A stretch of 64,000 nt of DNA. Origin: Bimuria novae-zelandiae CBS 107.79. Taxonomy: Eukaryota; Ascomycota; Dothideomycetes; Pleosporales; Didymosphaeriaceae. Below, in pieces: positions 32,801-44,400 of this stretch. Below the pieces are notes generated by a model that was not told the DNA's origin, did not search any database, and worked only from the letters and a program-made list of their open reading frames with translations. Made by a program: the position numbers and the translations under genes. The stretch spans positions 186,001-250,000 of the forward strand of contig ML976664.1 of assembly GCA_010015655.1 (NCBI GenBank), written 5' to 3'. How positions within the stretch are numbered: the first letter of the stretch is position 1; each line of letters begins with the position of its first letter.

Positions 32801-34676
32801 AGGTATCTTCCTGCGAAGAAGTGGCGTTTGGCTTTCGATTCTTCAACTTCAGTTTAAGTTTCGGGCTGCTTGTGTCAAATGCATGCTCTGCCCTAAGTTG
32901 CTCTTGCCGTAACGATGACGATGTAGTGTCAGCGTTGCGTGATCTTGGCTTAACAGTCCGCACAGTCGCATCCTTATGCGGCTTGTATCCGGGTGAGAAA
33001 CCATTGGGACGCTCTGCATCAACCTTATCAACTTCCGGAGCTTCCTGCGCGTCTGGGTGCTGCTTGATCGGACTACTACTACCAATGTCGCCCAAATATG
33101 GGTTCATAACCTTACGTAGACTACTGATCCCGGGGCTTTGCTGGGGCTGAAGATCTTCAAGTTTCTGAGTCTGGAACTGATACGGCATCACATGTTGTTG
33201 TGGGGCTTCGGTGACAGACTTCTTTCTACGCCTGAAGAAAGAAGAGTGCTTCTTTGCTAGAGTTGGTTGCGAGGTTTGCTGGGTATTGGTTTGTGCCGAA
33301 CTTGCTGTTTGTGGAGGCCTTGAGGGAGGCGACTTCAACTGAGACGCGATATGGTTTGACCCATGCGGTGTGGTGCGAGGTCGACCTTGCGAGTATATAG
33401 AATCAATATCAGCCGGGCGATTGGTGGTTGAAGGAGGCGATTCCGTCCTGCGTGTAGTGTTGGAATTAGTAGACGAGCTGGACAGTTGGGGCATCGACTT
33501 TGGCAGTCCGCCACCAAAGACCCGACGAAAGAAGCCAGGCCTCTCCTTCGGCGCGGGAACAGGAGCAAGTGGTGCAAGCGTGTGTTTCCGTGTAGCCACA
33601 GTCGGCGAGGGTGCAGGTGGATCTTGATATGATGGAAGTGGGGGCAGATCCCTCAAACTGGCAGCGTTGACGAACTCCTGAGCTTGCTGTCGCATGTTTG
33701 ACTCTTGGTGGCTCTTATTTTTGCGAAGCGTCTTGTAACTTGCAGCTGACCGGACACTATTCTTTCGCCGAGGCACAGGAACTTGGGGAGGCGCATAGGA
33801 GGGTTGTGCCGGGTATATCACGGGTGCTTGTGGCTCTTGCACTCTCCGGGGCCCCGCAGGAATGGTGGGTTGCGGCGCTGCCTCGTAATCGGGGTGATAA
33901 CCGGAATAAGTCGGCCTGCTCCTCTCCAAGATGGACTCTGGCTTCACTGGTAGAGTCCTAGAACCCACATTCCCATGATCAAAGCTGATGGATCGACGAC
34001 CAAGGCCCACACGCTGAGGACCCATCGCGCCTTTCCCGAAATCAACGCTCGACGCTGCGCTGCTTTTGCTGCCCTTCACGCCACCCCGCATATGTCCCGC
34101 CTGCTGTACGTATTCGTTTGCATGCCTGGGATCCGCCCATGCTCCTCGAAGACTCTCCCTACGGCTCATTGCGTTGGGTATGGTATTACTGCTATTGCTC
34201 CGCCGTCCACGGGAGTTGTGTGTTGCAAAACGAGACATCGAATCGTCGGCATGCAGGTCGTAGTCGGAAGACTGTGACGAAGTATACGTGTGGCCTCGAT
34301 GGCGTGCGGCTTTCGGTGGGGCGTATGAATTGTCTGTGAAGAATAGGCTGTCGTCGTCGAAATTAGAATACAAGGCGGCCGGGTACGAGGACAGTGGATT
34401 GAGCGAGTCGAGCGAAAGCAGCATATTATCGACCACGGAATCCCGCGTGCGATCGGCGAAGGACAAGTCATGCGAGTCCCTCAGTGCATTGTGCTGGCTC
34501 CCCCCACTCTGCCTGTTGTCTACCGGGGTCGCATCGTCCAAGAAGCTCTCCGACTGCTTGAGGCGGGTGTCCAGCGCGCGCATACTGGCGCTTGTTCCCT
34601 GTGTCCTCGACGGACCCGTGGGTGTGGGAGGGCGTGAATCGTCCCGCGCCTTGTCCCGGTTGCCGAAGTGCGCCAT
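29807..34676 (-). CDS. Sec7-PH Arf guanine-nucleotide exchange factor
   Basis: Three exons (31907-34676, 30118-31859, 29807-30070) encode 1591 residues. Start ATG 34676 (MAHFGNRDKARDD); a further open stretch upstream lacks ATG. About 830 residues of Ser/Pro-rich disorder precede the Sec7 domain (from about residue 837, AFRIFNGDDPSVQKG). The Sec7 core follows: LCGKIVLKAETQQVDRIL (the Glu matches the catalytic glutamate), WCQCNPSHGFKAI, then across the 47-nt intron DVVHTICYSILLLNTDLHVA. A PH domain lies at about 1255-1391 (WAKEGILKHKHHLEALD ... WNECFAVIEKGYMRLFSF ... VHLFQVGTPDIIREFVSTAN). A predicted coiled coil ends the protein. The Sec7-PH-coiled-coil order resembles EFA6/PSD and yeast Syt1-type proteins that load GTP on Arf at membranes. 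The introns of 47 bp each keep the frame. Confidence 0.9.
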
Positions 34677-36239
34677 CGTCGCTGTGCCCTTGTCCTGAGT
34701 CCGGAGTTGTATAATCGCGGTGATGCGCGTCCGCCTTCTTGCATACTCCGCCGCGGCGGCGGGAACAAAGGCTTCAAAAGGGCAATTCGTACACAAGACC
34801 CAATCTATTCAAAAAGCTGGGCCAAGCCGTGTCGTGAATTTCCCGGGTACGCGACGGAGAGGCGCAGATTCAATAGCGGGTAGCCGCGTCGTTGCACCCT
34901 CTCTTGTCACAGGCGATGGGTGGGAGGTGGCAGGCCAGCGCTGCTGGGCTTCGGACGTGAGATGTCGCCGTGAGCAAGGCCGCGGGGCATGACACAGTTG
35001 TAGAGCGCACACGACACGGGGTTGCGGGTTGCTCTTGTCGATTCTCGATGTAGCGTTGTCGCGAATGTTTGACAAGCCTCCAGGGGTCAATTGGCACGGG
35101 ACAGCGCAGGAGAAGGAATATGCAGTGGGCAGCTGCTGCAGAAGGGATGCAGGCGCAATTCAGAGAGCACTCGAGCAGCGTGCGAGTGTGAGCTGTCACA
35201 TTTGCCGACGCGATGGGCGAGCGCGTCGATATAGTGCTCTTATTTATTGGATTTAGTTTCGACGCCGTAGTGTGCTAAAGCCACCTTGAGGACCGGAGGC
35301 TACTGCAAATGCTCGAACGTGGACAAGAGCACGACTCAAGGGCAGCACCAAGAGACGGCGGCCTCAGACGTCGGCCCGCGCAATCCGATTGCTGCGAAAA
35401 TCAACAGCAGTGCTGTGGTACTGCCGCTGCCGCAAGAGGCCTCATCCACGTTCAGCGTCGTGCAACATGCTGAAACGCATCTTCTCCGCTCCAGCAAACC
35501 TAGTAAGCCCCTAGCGCAGTTCACCTCACAGACTGCGCCTACCCATCTCAGCATGCTTTACGGCGTTAGGCAATCGCAGGGACCAAGGAATGCGCATTGC
35601 GACCCCGACACTTGCAGTGCGGTCGTCCCAATCGGGGGCTTCAACCTTCGCCTCGCTTGCTCGCTTGTCTGCTTCTGGAAAGGCATCGGTTGATATCTTT
35701 GGTGGCTGACCGAGTAGTGACAAAGTCGAGCATGGCCATGCGCGCACACCATACTCTAAACACAGTCGAAGTTGAGAATCTACATATGCCTAACTCTAGG
35801 ATCTCACAGTTGTACTAGTTGTATAGGATGCGTTTGAAGGGCAAGTTCGCAAATGTCTGGGGGTGAAAGTGAGCCGTCACCTTATTCTACGTGTTCCGGG
35901 TAACACTGCAGCTGGACAAGTCTGAAGCTCAGATGCTTGCAACGAGCAGTGCTGGTACCAGGATCTGTGTAGCCGATGGGTTGGCTCTAATTACCACATC
36001 TTGAGGTACCACATGGCACAAGAGATGCGCAGGGTCGGACCCTTTATCGGTCCTACGGCTTTGCCGGACGTGCCGACGGAAGGACTTCCTGACGAGAAGG
36101 ACTGTGTCATTTCAACGTTCAACTCGGGGGCAAAAGTCGCTAGAGACTCAAACGAGAGAACTCACCGAGAAGTACGACCAGTAAACAGGCAGTGCTTGAG
36201 TCGCACCAGGCCTCCATGAAGCCCGTCAGTAGAGCACTT
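34677..36239. other. Intergenic between the Sec7 gene and the transposon-rich block
   Basis: About 1.6 kb of normal base composition. Short open frames on both strands show no family resemblance. This is the last gene-like composition before the AT-rich block. Confidence 0.45.
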
Positions 36240-36291
36240 TACGTTTCTGTTACCTCACAGTATACAAGTCATTTTACATAAAATAGATTTA

Positions 36292-36650
36292 ACGTACTTC
36301 ACAAACGAGCGACTCACTCTGCTAAGACCCTGTTAAAACGTACTATTATCTATAGTATAACGCGATATCTTAAATACCTTATTAGCTACTATAATAAAAT
36401 AAGCTTAATTATAGCTTATGCTTTAGGCTATTAAATAAAATATAACTTTATTATAATAACGCACTATAGCTATTTATAATATTTTTTTAAAATTACTAAG
36501 TTAATAACGCGCTAGAATTGCCTTTTAACGTAATTATACGCCTAACTTAATAAAGCTACTTATAATAAAAGAGTAGATAATTATTTAGTATATTCTTAAC
36601 CCAGACGCGTAAGAATTTCTATCCTAACTTGCTACTATAAAGTATATATG
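36292..36650 (+). mobile_element. Left-end remnant of a pogo/Fot1-like element
   Basis: Begins TA|ACGTACTT. It aligns with the left end of the element at 37731, both sharing TATAGTATAACGCGATATCT and then TAAGRATTTCTATCCT near 36610 and 38070. Similarity stops around 36,645, where a dispersed repeat (36650-36840) begins. The right end was not found. Confidence 0.6.
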
Positions 36651-36840
36651 TCGCAGAAGCTCGCTAGCTCCTGCCTAGAACTTTATTATACAAGCTAAGA
36701 TTAAGCTAAGTAGCTAGATAGCTAAGCGCGTAATCCTCCTAGCTCTATAAATAGCTAAGCTTCTAAGTAGAACTTTTACTTCTTAATAGACTTTATTTAT
36801 AAGCTCCTTAATTATTATAACTATACCCTATAGTTATAGG
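36650..36840. repeat. Dispersed LTR-like repeat, copy 1 (copy 2 at 57895-58090)
   Basis: Nearly the same sequence occurs at 57895-58090, with shared blocks such as CTAGCTCTATAAATAGCTAA. The CTATAAATAG part resembles a TATA box, so this may be a solo LTR fragment. Ends and target duplications could not be defined. Confidence 0.55.
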
Positions 36841-37179
36841 CCTAATACCTTTATAATATTTCATAATACACTTATTTTATACTAATTAATAATTATAGTA
36901 ATAAACTATTTCTTACTTTGTATTATCCTTATGTTTACGTCCTAATGCTTATATTTTATAATAAAGCTAAACTGTATAATAATTACTATAACGCTCTTAG
37001 TAAGTAATTAATTTATAAATTATAACTTATTCCTCCCTTAGTATACGTAGCTTATGTACTACGCGAAGGCTTAAGAGATATAAAATTATATTAACTTTAA
37101 AACTTTTAAGTAAATAAATGTTGAATGGGCTCTTTTAGCTAGCTACTTATAGGATAAGCACTTAAGTAGTAAGAGTAAG

Positions 37180-37370
37180 AGTAGTGTACGGTGTGCACAG
37201 CGTACGGATGATAGGGGTGGACAATAACATCTGGTTCTTGCTTGTCTTGTTCGTGGTACGGACGAAAAGGAGAATATGTACATGTTCGCGCACGTGCACG
37301 CGCATCCTTCTCGCGCGATAACTAGTATTCCGACCGTAACGCTGCTGCGTACGGATAATAAATACATATA
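37180..37370. other. Less-mutated GC-richer island in the AT-rich block
   Basis: About 190 bases with normal composition (CpG and CpA kept) sit within strongly AT-rich surroundings. The motif GCGTACGGATRATA occurs near both edges (about 37199 and 37348). It has no coding similarity that I recognise; a solo LTR or MITE fragment is possible. Confidence 0.4.
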
Positions 37371-37730
37371 ACTAGGCTTTAAAGCTACTAAACTTAAATA
37401 CTAAGGACAAGTCCTGTGTATAATAGCTTAAGAGCTATAAGTTAATGTCTACTATTTATAATTAGCTTATAATAAAGCTTTAAGTACTTTAGAACTAAAT
37501 TTATACTATAGTTAAGTAATTAGTAGATAATATAGGCGCTAATTAGAGAACTTAACAATAATGTCTATCCAAGTAATAATAATTAGAAGGAGTAGGTATA
37601 ATATATATAGAGAGAGGTTATCCTACGTCTATAACGTAGCAGAATAATAGATATAACTAAATAGTTATCTAAATAGAATCGCGTATACGCTAATGCTGTA
37701 TCCCTAAATCTTCTAAAAATAAAAAGTATA

Positions 37731-37776
37731 ACGTACTCTACAAGTGAGTAACTAGCACAAGTGAGTGGCTGGGAAT
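37731..37776 (+). repeat. Left inverted repeat of the outer pogo-like element
   Basis: Starts ACGTACTCTACAAGTGAGTA, with an inner motif ACAAGTGAGT present twice at 17-bp spacing. Partner at 57079-57124. Confidence 0.85.
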
Positions 37777-38736
37777 GCTAATACCCTATTAAAATATACT
37801 ATTACCTATAGTATAACGCGATATCTTAACTACCTAACTAATTTCTAAAATAAAAAAAAATCTAATTATAGCTTACGCTTTAAGCTATTAAAACAGACGC
37901 CCTTCTTTTAGTTCTATACGCTATAATAGTCTATAGTATTATTACAAGTATACTTAAATAAAAACGTGATAGAGAAATCTTGTAACCTAATTTATACGCC
38001 TAATTTTATAAATCTCTTTTTAATAGAGAAGTAAGTAATTATTTAGTATATACTTAACCTAAACGCGTAAGGATTTCTATCCTAGCTTACTATTATAAAA
38101 GATATGATTAATTCTTTATTAGCTAAGTAGCGCTATAAGCTTATTAGCTAAAACTAGGCTATAAATTTTATACAGCGCTAATTAGAGCTCTAAGTTAAGT
38201 TTAATTAAAAGTATAATTATAAAAGAGCCTTTATAGGGACCTTAAAGTTATATAAGACTAGTTCTAGCGTATAAAGAATACTAAAGGTAAGTATAGTATC
38301 CTAGATTAGGATACTTACAGCTTTAATAAGACTAGCTTTATAATAAGTATAATATTAATAAAAGTAGTTATTATAGGCTCTAAGTATTAAAGCCGGCTAA
38401 AAAGCGTATAGTAAAGTTATTAGAAGTAGACTATAGTTATTTTGAGCGTTAATGCGATAGGCTAAGCAATTCTACCCTTTACTATTTTTTAGGGCAAGCA
38501 CCACCTCTCTGTCTAGTACTAAGAGAAGACTCTACCTCGCAACTAGGTTTTTATAGTCTTTAAGAATAGCTAAATAATAAATAAGCTTAGTCTATAGTAG
38601 CTAAAGTACGTTAACGTGCATATATAAAAGTATATTATTAGTAGCTATTAGCTACTTATTATTAATAGCTATAAAAACTATAACCTACATAAATTCTAAT
38701 AATGTTATAAAAATAATTAAATTATTACTTCTTATA

Positions 38737-40588
38737 ACATGTTTTATAAGCGAGCGGCCCATACAAGCGAGCGGCCCACCCCACCAACTTTTTGCAGCAC
38801 ATAAACTTCTACCTACTATGGCGCCCCTAATTCAGGCCTAACTAGCCTCTGCTGAGGCTAATATACACCTTACAATCTTAGCTATTAATTAAAACCAAAT
38901 TTAGTCTATAAGAGGTGTAGTATATATATTTACTGTCCCTTAAATAACGCTCTAACGCTAACGCGCTAGAATTACTACGCGATGCAATTGCTAGCCTAAA
39001 TTAAAGAAGCTTACTAAAATAGAAGAGGAGGTAATTATTAGGCATATACTTAACCTAGATTCGCGAGGATTTCCGCCCACGCTAAGTGCTATGCAAGATA
39101 TAGCGGATAAGCTACTTGCTAAGCAAGGCGCTAGATAGGTTAGTAAGTAGTAGCCACGCAACTTTGTTAAGCAAATAGATTGTCTTACTATATAATTTAA
39201 TCGACCGTATAATTGGCAGAGAGCTCTATGTGAGGATCTAGATGCTATTAGAGCTTAGTTCGAGCTTGTAGCGCGCACAAAGGCTACCTATAGTATCTAT
39301 AATAAGGATACCTATAATTTTGACAAGACTAGTTTTATAATAGGCAAGATATTATCTTAGCTTGTTATTACAAGCTTAGAGAGACACGATAGGCTAAAGG
39401 CTATCTAGCTAGGCAATCGTAGGTAGACTATAGTAATCTATAGAATTAGCGCTGCGAGCTAGGCAATCCTGCCCTTTATTATCTTCGCTAGCTAGTATTA
39501 CCTCTCTACTTAGTACTAGGACAATAATATACCGCGCGACTAGGCTTTCGCTATTAGCGATAATGGCTAGACTACTAATAAGCTTAGAGTAGAGTAGCTA
39601 AGACACTTTATTAAGCATATAGTAAAGTATAAGATAGGCACGCGCTAGCTACTTATACTTAATAGCTATAAGAGCTATAACTCGCTCGAATTTTAAGAGC
39701 TCTATAAGGAGAATAATATCTATACTCTCTATATACTACTATATTCGTCGCACCTCCTATAGCTACTTAATATTAGTTACTTTTTACCGTTAAAGCGCGC
39801 GTATAGCTACTAGATTAAGAGCCTAATGCGCGACTATATTAACTATATTACAAAGCTAGAGTTTCTACTAGCCTTCTGCGCAGCCTATAAGTAGTTAATT
39901 ATAAAGGAAAATATCTGCGCAAGCTTTTAAGGCGCTAGCCTAGTCCCATATAACCTAGAGGCGGTAATATTAAAGCTTAATATTAAGCTTCGTACGCTAA
40001 CGCCGCCTCCGCTAAAAGTTACCCTTAAAGAAGCTAAAACACTAAGCAACACGCGCGAGCTAGAGGCTTAATTAATATTAATTCGCGATAGGATTTAAAG
40101 GTATAAGAGCTTATTACCTACTTTTATTATTATAGCGCTTAATTAGCTTAAAAAGGGCGCTAAGGTAATAGCTTATAAAAGTATGCTTATGCGCGATTGG
40201 ATCGCGAGGCTTAAGAAGGCTAATAAGGCCGCTACAACGCGTAAATAGCGCAAAAAGAAGTGGATCTAGAGGCAGGGTACCTTAATAAAGGCAAAAGCAG
40301 AGAAGATTATCGCTTAAAAGGATGTTAAGTAGTAGATAGAGGTAGAAATACGTTAAGATAAGGCGCGATCAGGTGCTAATTGGCAGGCTTTAACACGCTG
40401 CAGCCGCTGCAAGAAGACTGGCTATAACATGCGAACATGCAAGAATAATATTATAAATACTATTTAATCTAGTATAGTAATTATATACTATTATCTTATT
40501 ATGTTGTTAAGATAGGTTGCTGTAAAGGTATAAAAAGTTGGTGGGGTGGGCCGCTCGCTTGTATGGGCCGCTCGCTTATAAAACACGT
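38737..40588 (+). mobile_element. Second pogo/Fot1-like element, nested in the outer one
   Basis: 1852 bp with 57-bp inverted repeats (38737-38793 and 40532-40588) that differ at one base near the tip, a transition. Flanked by TA. It interrupts the outer element's transposase between the part matching LLI-x-NSYKNYN and the part matching the SSHLLQ region. The repeats contain AAGCGAGCGGCCC twice, 17 bp apart. Interior transposase is described separately. Confidence 0.9.
38818..40480 (+). pseudogene. pogo/Fot1-family transposase (DDE_1), RIP-inactivated
   Basis: One plus-strand frame, mostly continuous apart from many TAG and TAA codons, matches Fot1/pogo transposases. Visible parts: EEEVIIRHILNLDSRGFPP; YNWQRALCEDLDAIRA; DTYNFDKTSFIIG (family YNFDETGF, with Glu changed to Lys by a G-to-A step); LLILNSYKSYNSLEF (Asp of the second catalytic position changed to Asn); and LRTLTPPPLKVTLKEAKTLS. 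Near the C-terminus is a CCHC-like knuckle, CSRCKKTGYNMRTC, where the family His is read as Tyr. All key changes are RIP-type transitions. Not functional. Confidence 0.85.
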
Positions 40589-41123
40589 TATACCTTTATA
40601 TTTATCGTACCTCCTATAGCTACTAGATATAAGATGTTTCTTGCTGTTAAAAAAAAGCGTATAGGCGCTAATTTAAAGATCTAATACGTAACTATAATTG
40701 TATATATTACTAAAATTCAGTTCGTAATTTACTTTATTACTACTTTTAAGACTATAACTAACAAAAGTAATATTTAAAATAGATTTTATGGCGCTAGTAT
40801 AATTTTCTTTCACTTAAAAGTAATAATAGTAAAGTTTAATATTTATTTATATATATCTATATTTTATATTATACGCGATAGTACGTAGTAATTATAAATG
40901 TTTAGTAATATCTTAGAATTTAAAGTATAATTAACGCTAGTAAAGGAGAAGATTTAAAGGTACCTAGTTAGCTTTTTAATAAGTATAGTTAGGGCCTTTT
41001 AAAAAATGTATAGTAATAATAGTGCATAATCTAGCATTAGCGTAAAAGTAAATTACTAAGTTTTAAGCTACTAATAAGGCTGCCACGCGATATAAATTAT
41101 ATAAAAAAAAGTAACTATAGTAG

Positions 41124-41347
41124 TGTCAGATTTGATAGTGTTCTGTCACTTTAAGATAGTGCAATAATGAGAATTAATGGTTGTGATAATTTATTAATGA
41201 TGTTCGTGTTCTGTCTGTGTCTGGAATGCAGATGTGTGCGAGGCTCCAAATAAGTGCCGCTGCAGCGCTAGCCCTATTTAGAATAGTACAAAAGAGAGAG
41301 TGCTCCAGCCTTATATCCACAATAGATAGAGGCCATATAATCGGACA
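41124..41347 (-). repeat. LTR of copia copy 1 (3' LTR in coding orientation)
   Basis: 224 bp, starting TGTCAGATTT and ending ATAATCGGACA on the plus strand. Same length as its partner at 46196-46419. Confidence 0.93.
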
Positions 41348-41439
41348 CACCCCCTTAGCTTGGGCTTATCCTTAAGCTGGACCTTTGCATTATTTATCTA
41401 TCTATTATTCTAACTTAAAGGCCTCTATCCTCTACTATA

Positions 41440-44400
41440 GATCCTGCAGGGCAACCTCTTAATTAGTGATCTTGTCTAATATATCTTTAAGTCCTAGCTT
41501 ATTTAGAAACTTGCTCTATTTGTTTACTAGCAAGGCCTTTATAAGTCTATCTGCAACTATATCCTCTAAGCGTTAATAGTCTACCTTAATTTTCCTAAGT
41601 GTAACTTCTTGTCTTAGCTAGTAATTATAGATATCTATATAGCGGAGCTTGGTCTGCAGCTTTGCGATCTCTTTAGTAACTAGGCGAATAGTTTATTAAT
41701 TATCGTAGTTAATTGTAATTAGGTAATTGCTTATAGCGATCTGGAGCTTTTAGAGTAATCGTAAAGTGAAGATGGCCTCCTTAGCTACTTATAAAAGCGC
41801 TAGAAGTTCGGCCTTTATTATTAATATAGTAACTATATCTTGCTTGCTTGCTTTCTAGGCAATTAGGCTACTAAATAGCTTAATAATATATCCTTGTAAA
41901 CTCTTGCGATCGAGTGTATTATTTATAAAAGATACGTCGCTTGCTACTTCTAAAGTATCTACATCCCTAAGCTAAAGACCTAGTAATTTAGTATTAGTAA
42001 GATAGAGGAGAACTTAGTTAGCAGCTGCTTAATGCTCTTTGCTTAGGTTAGATAAGAATTGTAATAATCTAGAGCTTATAAAGGTAATATCTAGTCAAGT
42101 TATAACTATAGCATAGAGAATTAATCCGACTTTACGCTAGTATCGATTAATCTTACTCTTACTAGCTAGTCCTATTCTTAGGAGTAATTCAATTGAACCC
42201 ATCGGGGTATTGTAGCGAATCTTATAGTAATCAATAAGGCGCGATATTTTATCAATATATAATGCTTATAAAAGCCAGATCTTTCTGTTTAAGTGGTCCC
42301 TAATAATTTTAATTCCTAGAAACTATTATAGGTCTTTCCCGCTAGTAAGGGTAAATTTAGTTCTTATCTCTTTAATAGCTGCTTTTGCTGCAGGCTCGTG
42401 ATTCTTCTAATAGGCGATAATAAGATTATCTACATAGAAGAAGATAATAATGCCGTCCTTAATAAGGCAGCATGGCTCGTGGGGCACTATTTTAAAGCTA
42501 ATATCACGGAGCGTTAATGTGAACTCTCTTTGCTAAAGTAGTAGAGATATGCGTAGTCTATATAGTGCTTTATGTAGTTTAAGAACTGTGCCTGCTCGCG
42601 AGTATCCGCGGGGCATTCTTATGTAGATTTCTCTGTCCAGCTTTGCGTGAACAAACGCGTTCGTAACGTTATGTTAGATAAGCTCTAGGTCGAACTAAGC
42701 TATAATCGCTATAAGCATGCGAAAGGATTATCCTGTAAGTATTATAGCGTAGGTTTCTTGCGAGGTTAGGTGCCGCTATTAATTACCCTACACCACCAGC
42801 CTTGCCTTGCACTTCTGTAGTCGATAGTGTTTGTTAAACTTGTAGGTGTATACCTACATGTAGTTAAGGATTTAATAGCCTGCTGCCTTTACTAGAGCTA
42901 CTGCGACCTCGCTCCAAGACTTTATTTCCTTATGGCTCTGTAGATGGGAACGTTCTGCTTCCTTCTATATATTATAAAGAGGGTGATCTTCAAGCTTGCT
43001 TTAGCATATAGGTGGCTCTAGAAGCACGCTTTAATGTGGCTTCTTACCTAATATAATTATTTATTAAAGCTGCGCCTTATTAAGAGTCTTGCCTTTGTAT
43101 TTACCACTACTGCTAGCTTTAGTGCCTGCTATAAAGGCTGCGGCCTATAGGCTTGTTTGCAACTATCCTATTTGCACTATTTATAGTAGTATAGCTTAAT
43201 TATCTCCTGCCATTAGTTGTGCAAGGAGTGTTACTAGTAGCGGCGTTAATAGAGGCGTTAGATATTCGTACCTAGCTCTCCTGCCTTGCCTGCACTTAGG
43301 AGCCTCTTCCTCTGGCGCTTTACTAATTGTCTTATCCTTAAAGAAGGACTTAGTGGCATGCTCTTATTAAGGTAAGGGAGGTAACTCTACTAATCGCACC
43401 TAGGCTACTATTTCTTCTAATATACTATGCATAAGGTTATCTATTAGGTCTTTAGTTTTGCCTAAGAACACAGTATCCTTATTAAATATTACATCGCGAG
43501 TACTAATCGTCTTTGCTAGAGAGGGAATCTATATTCTCTAGATATTAGTTAATCTGTAGCCAACTAAATAACCTATCTATGCTTTAGGATCCAGTCGCTG
43601 GAGCTTGCTCTTGCCACGTTTGGTGTTATTAGTCATAGTAAAGGTCTTGTAGCCATAGGCTTTTAAGTAAGCTTAATTAGGCTTCTTTGGTTGGGTGACA
43701 ATGCCGTTCTAAAAGGCTACTGTTGTAAAGAACACTTTATATAGAGATTGCTATTAATTAGCGTAGTTCGGCGTTTAATTATATAGGTAGACTACGGCTT
43801 AGGTAATCTTAGGCCACATTTACTAAGGTAGGTTAGAGTTAAGTCGTATCGCGCGCGCTTTCTTCTTAATTACACCCCCTAAGCGTTTAGCTCCTCTATT
43901 TTATACTTAAGTATCTAGTGCTAAAGGCTTAATCTTAATACCTTGCGCTAAGCACTACTTCTTAATATCTGCCTTAATAGAGAAGATCTTGTTATTAGAT
44001 TTAATTACTTTTACTATAATATTGTATTGTACTTTTATAAACTATATAAAGGTGCTAAGTGATTTAATAATTAAGCGTGCTAGGCGGTTATTCTTAAAGT
44101 AGTAGTCCTATGCAAAGCTGGAGAATTAGTTAGTAATTAGTATTTAGCTCTTCTCTCTTATTAAGCTATCTGCTTTATAGTCGTGAAAGTCTATTGCGAC
44201 TTGCTCGCCAGGGCCTTTAGTTCGCTCCCTGGCTTGCCAGCGTATTTGCCATTTTAGTTTTACTTTACCACAGGCGTTACATTTAACTATAAAAAGGTCT
44301 TTAATCCTTACTCCCTTAGATTGCTGCACGAGGTGTTCGAGGGCCTAAGGGCCTAAATAGCCTAATTATTAGTACTAGGTCCACGCGTTTGCCTTCTGCG

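Noticed and set aside
35286..35693. Plus-strand open frame of 135 codons
   Set aside because: No domain, no signal of splicing partners, and overlapping frames of similar length on the other strand.
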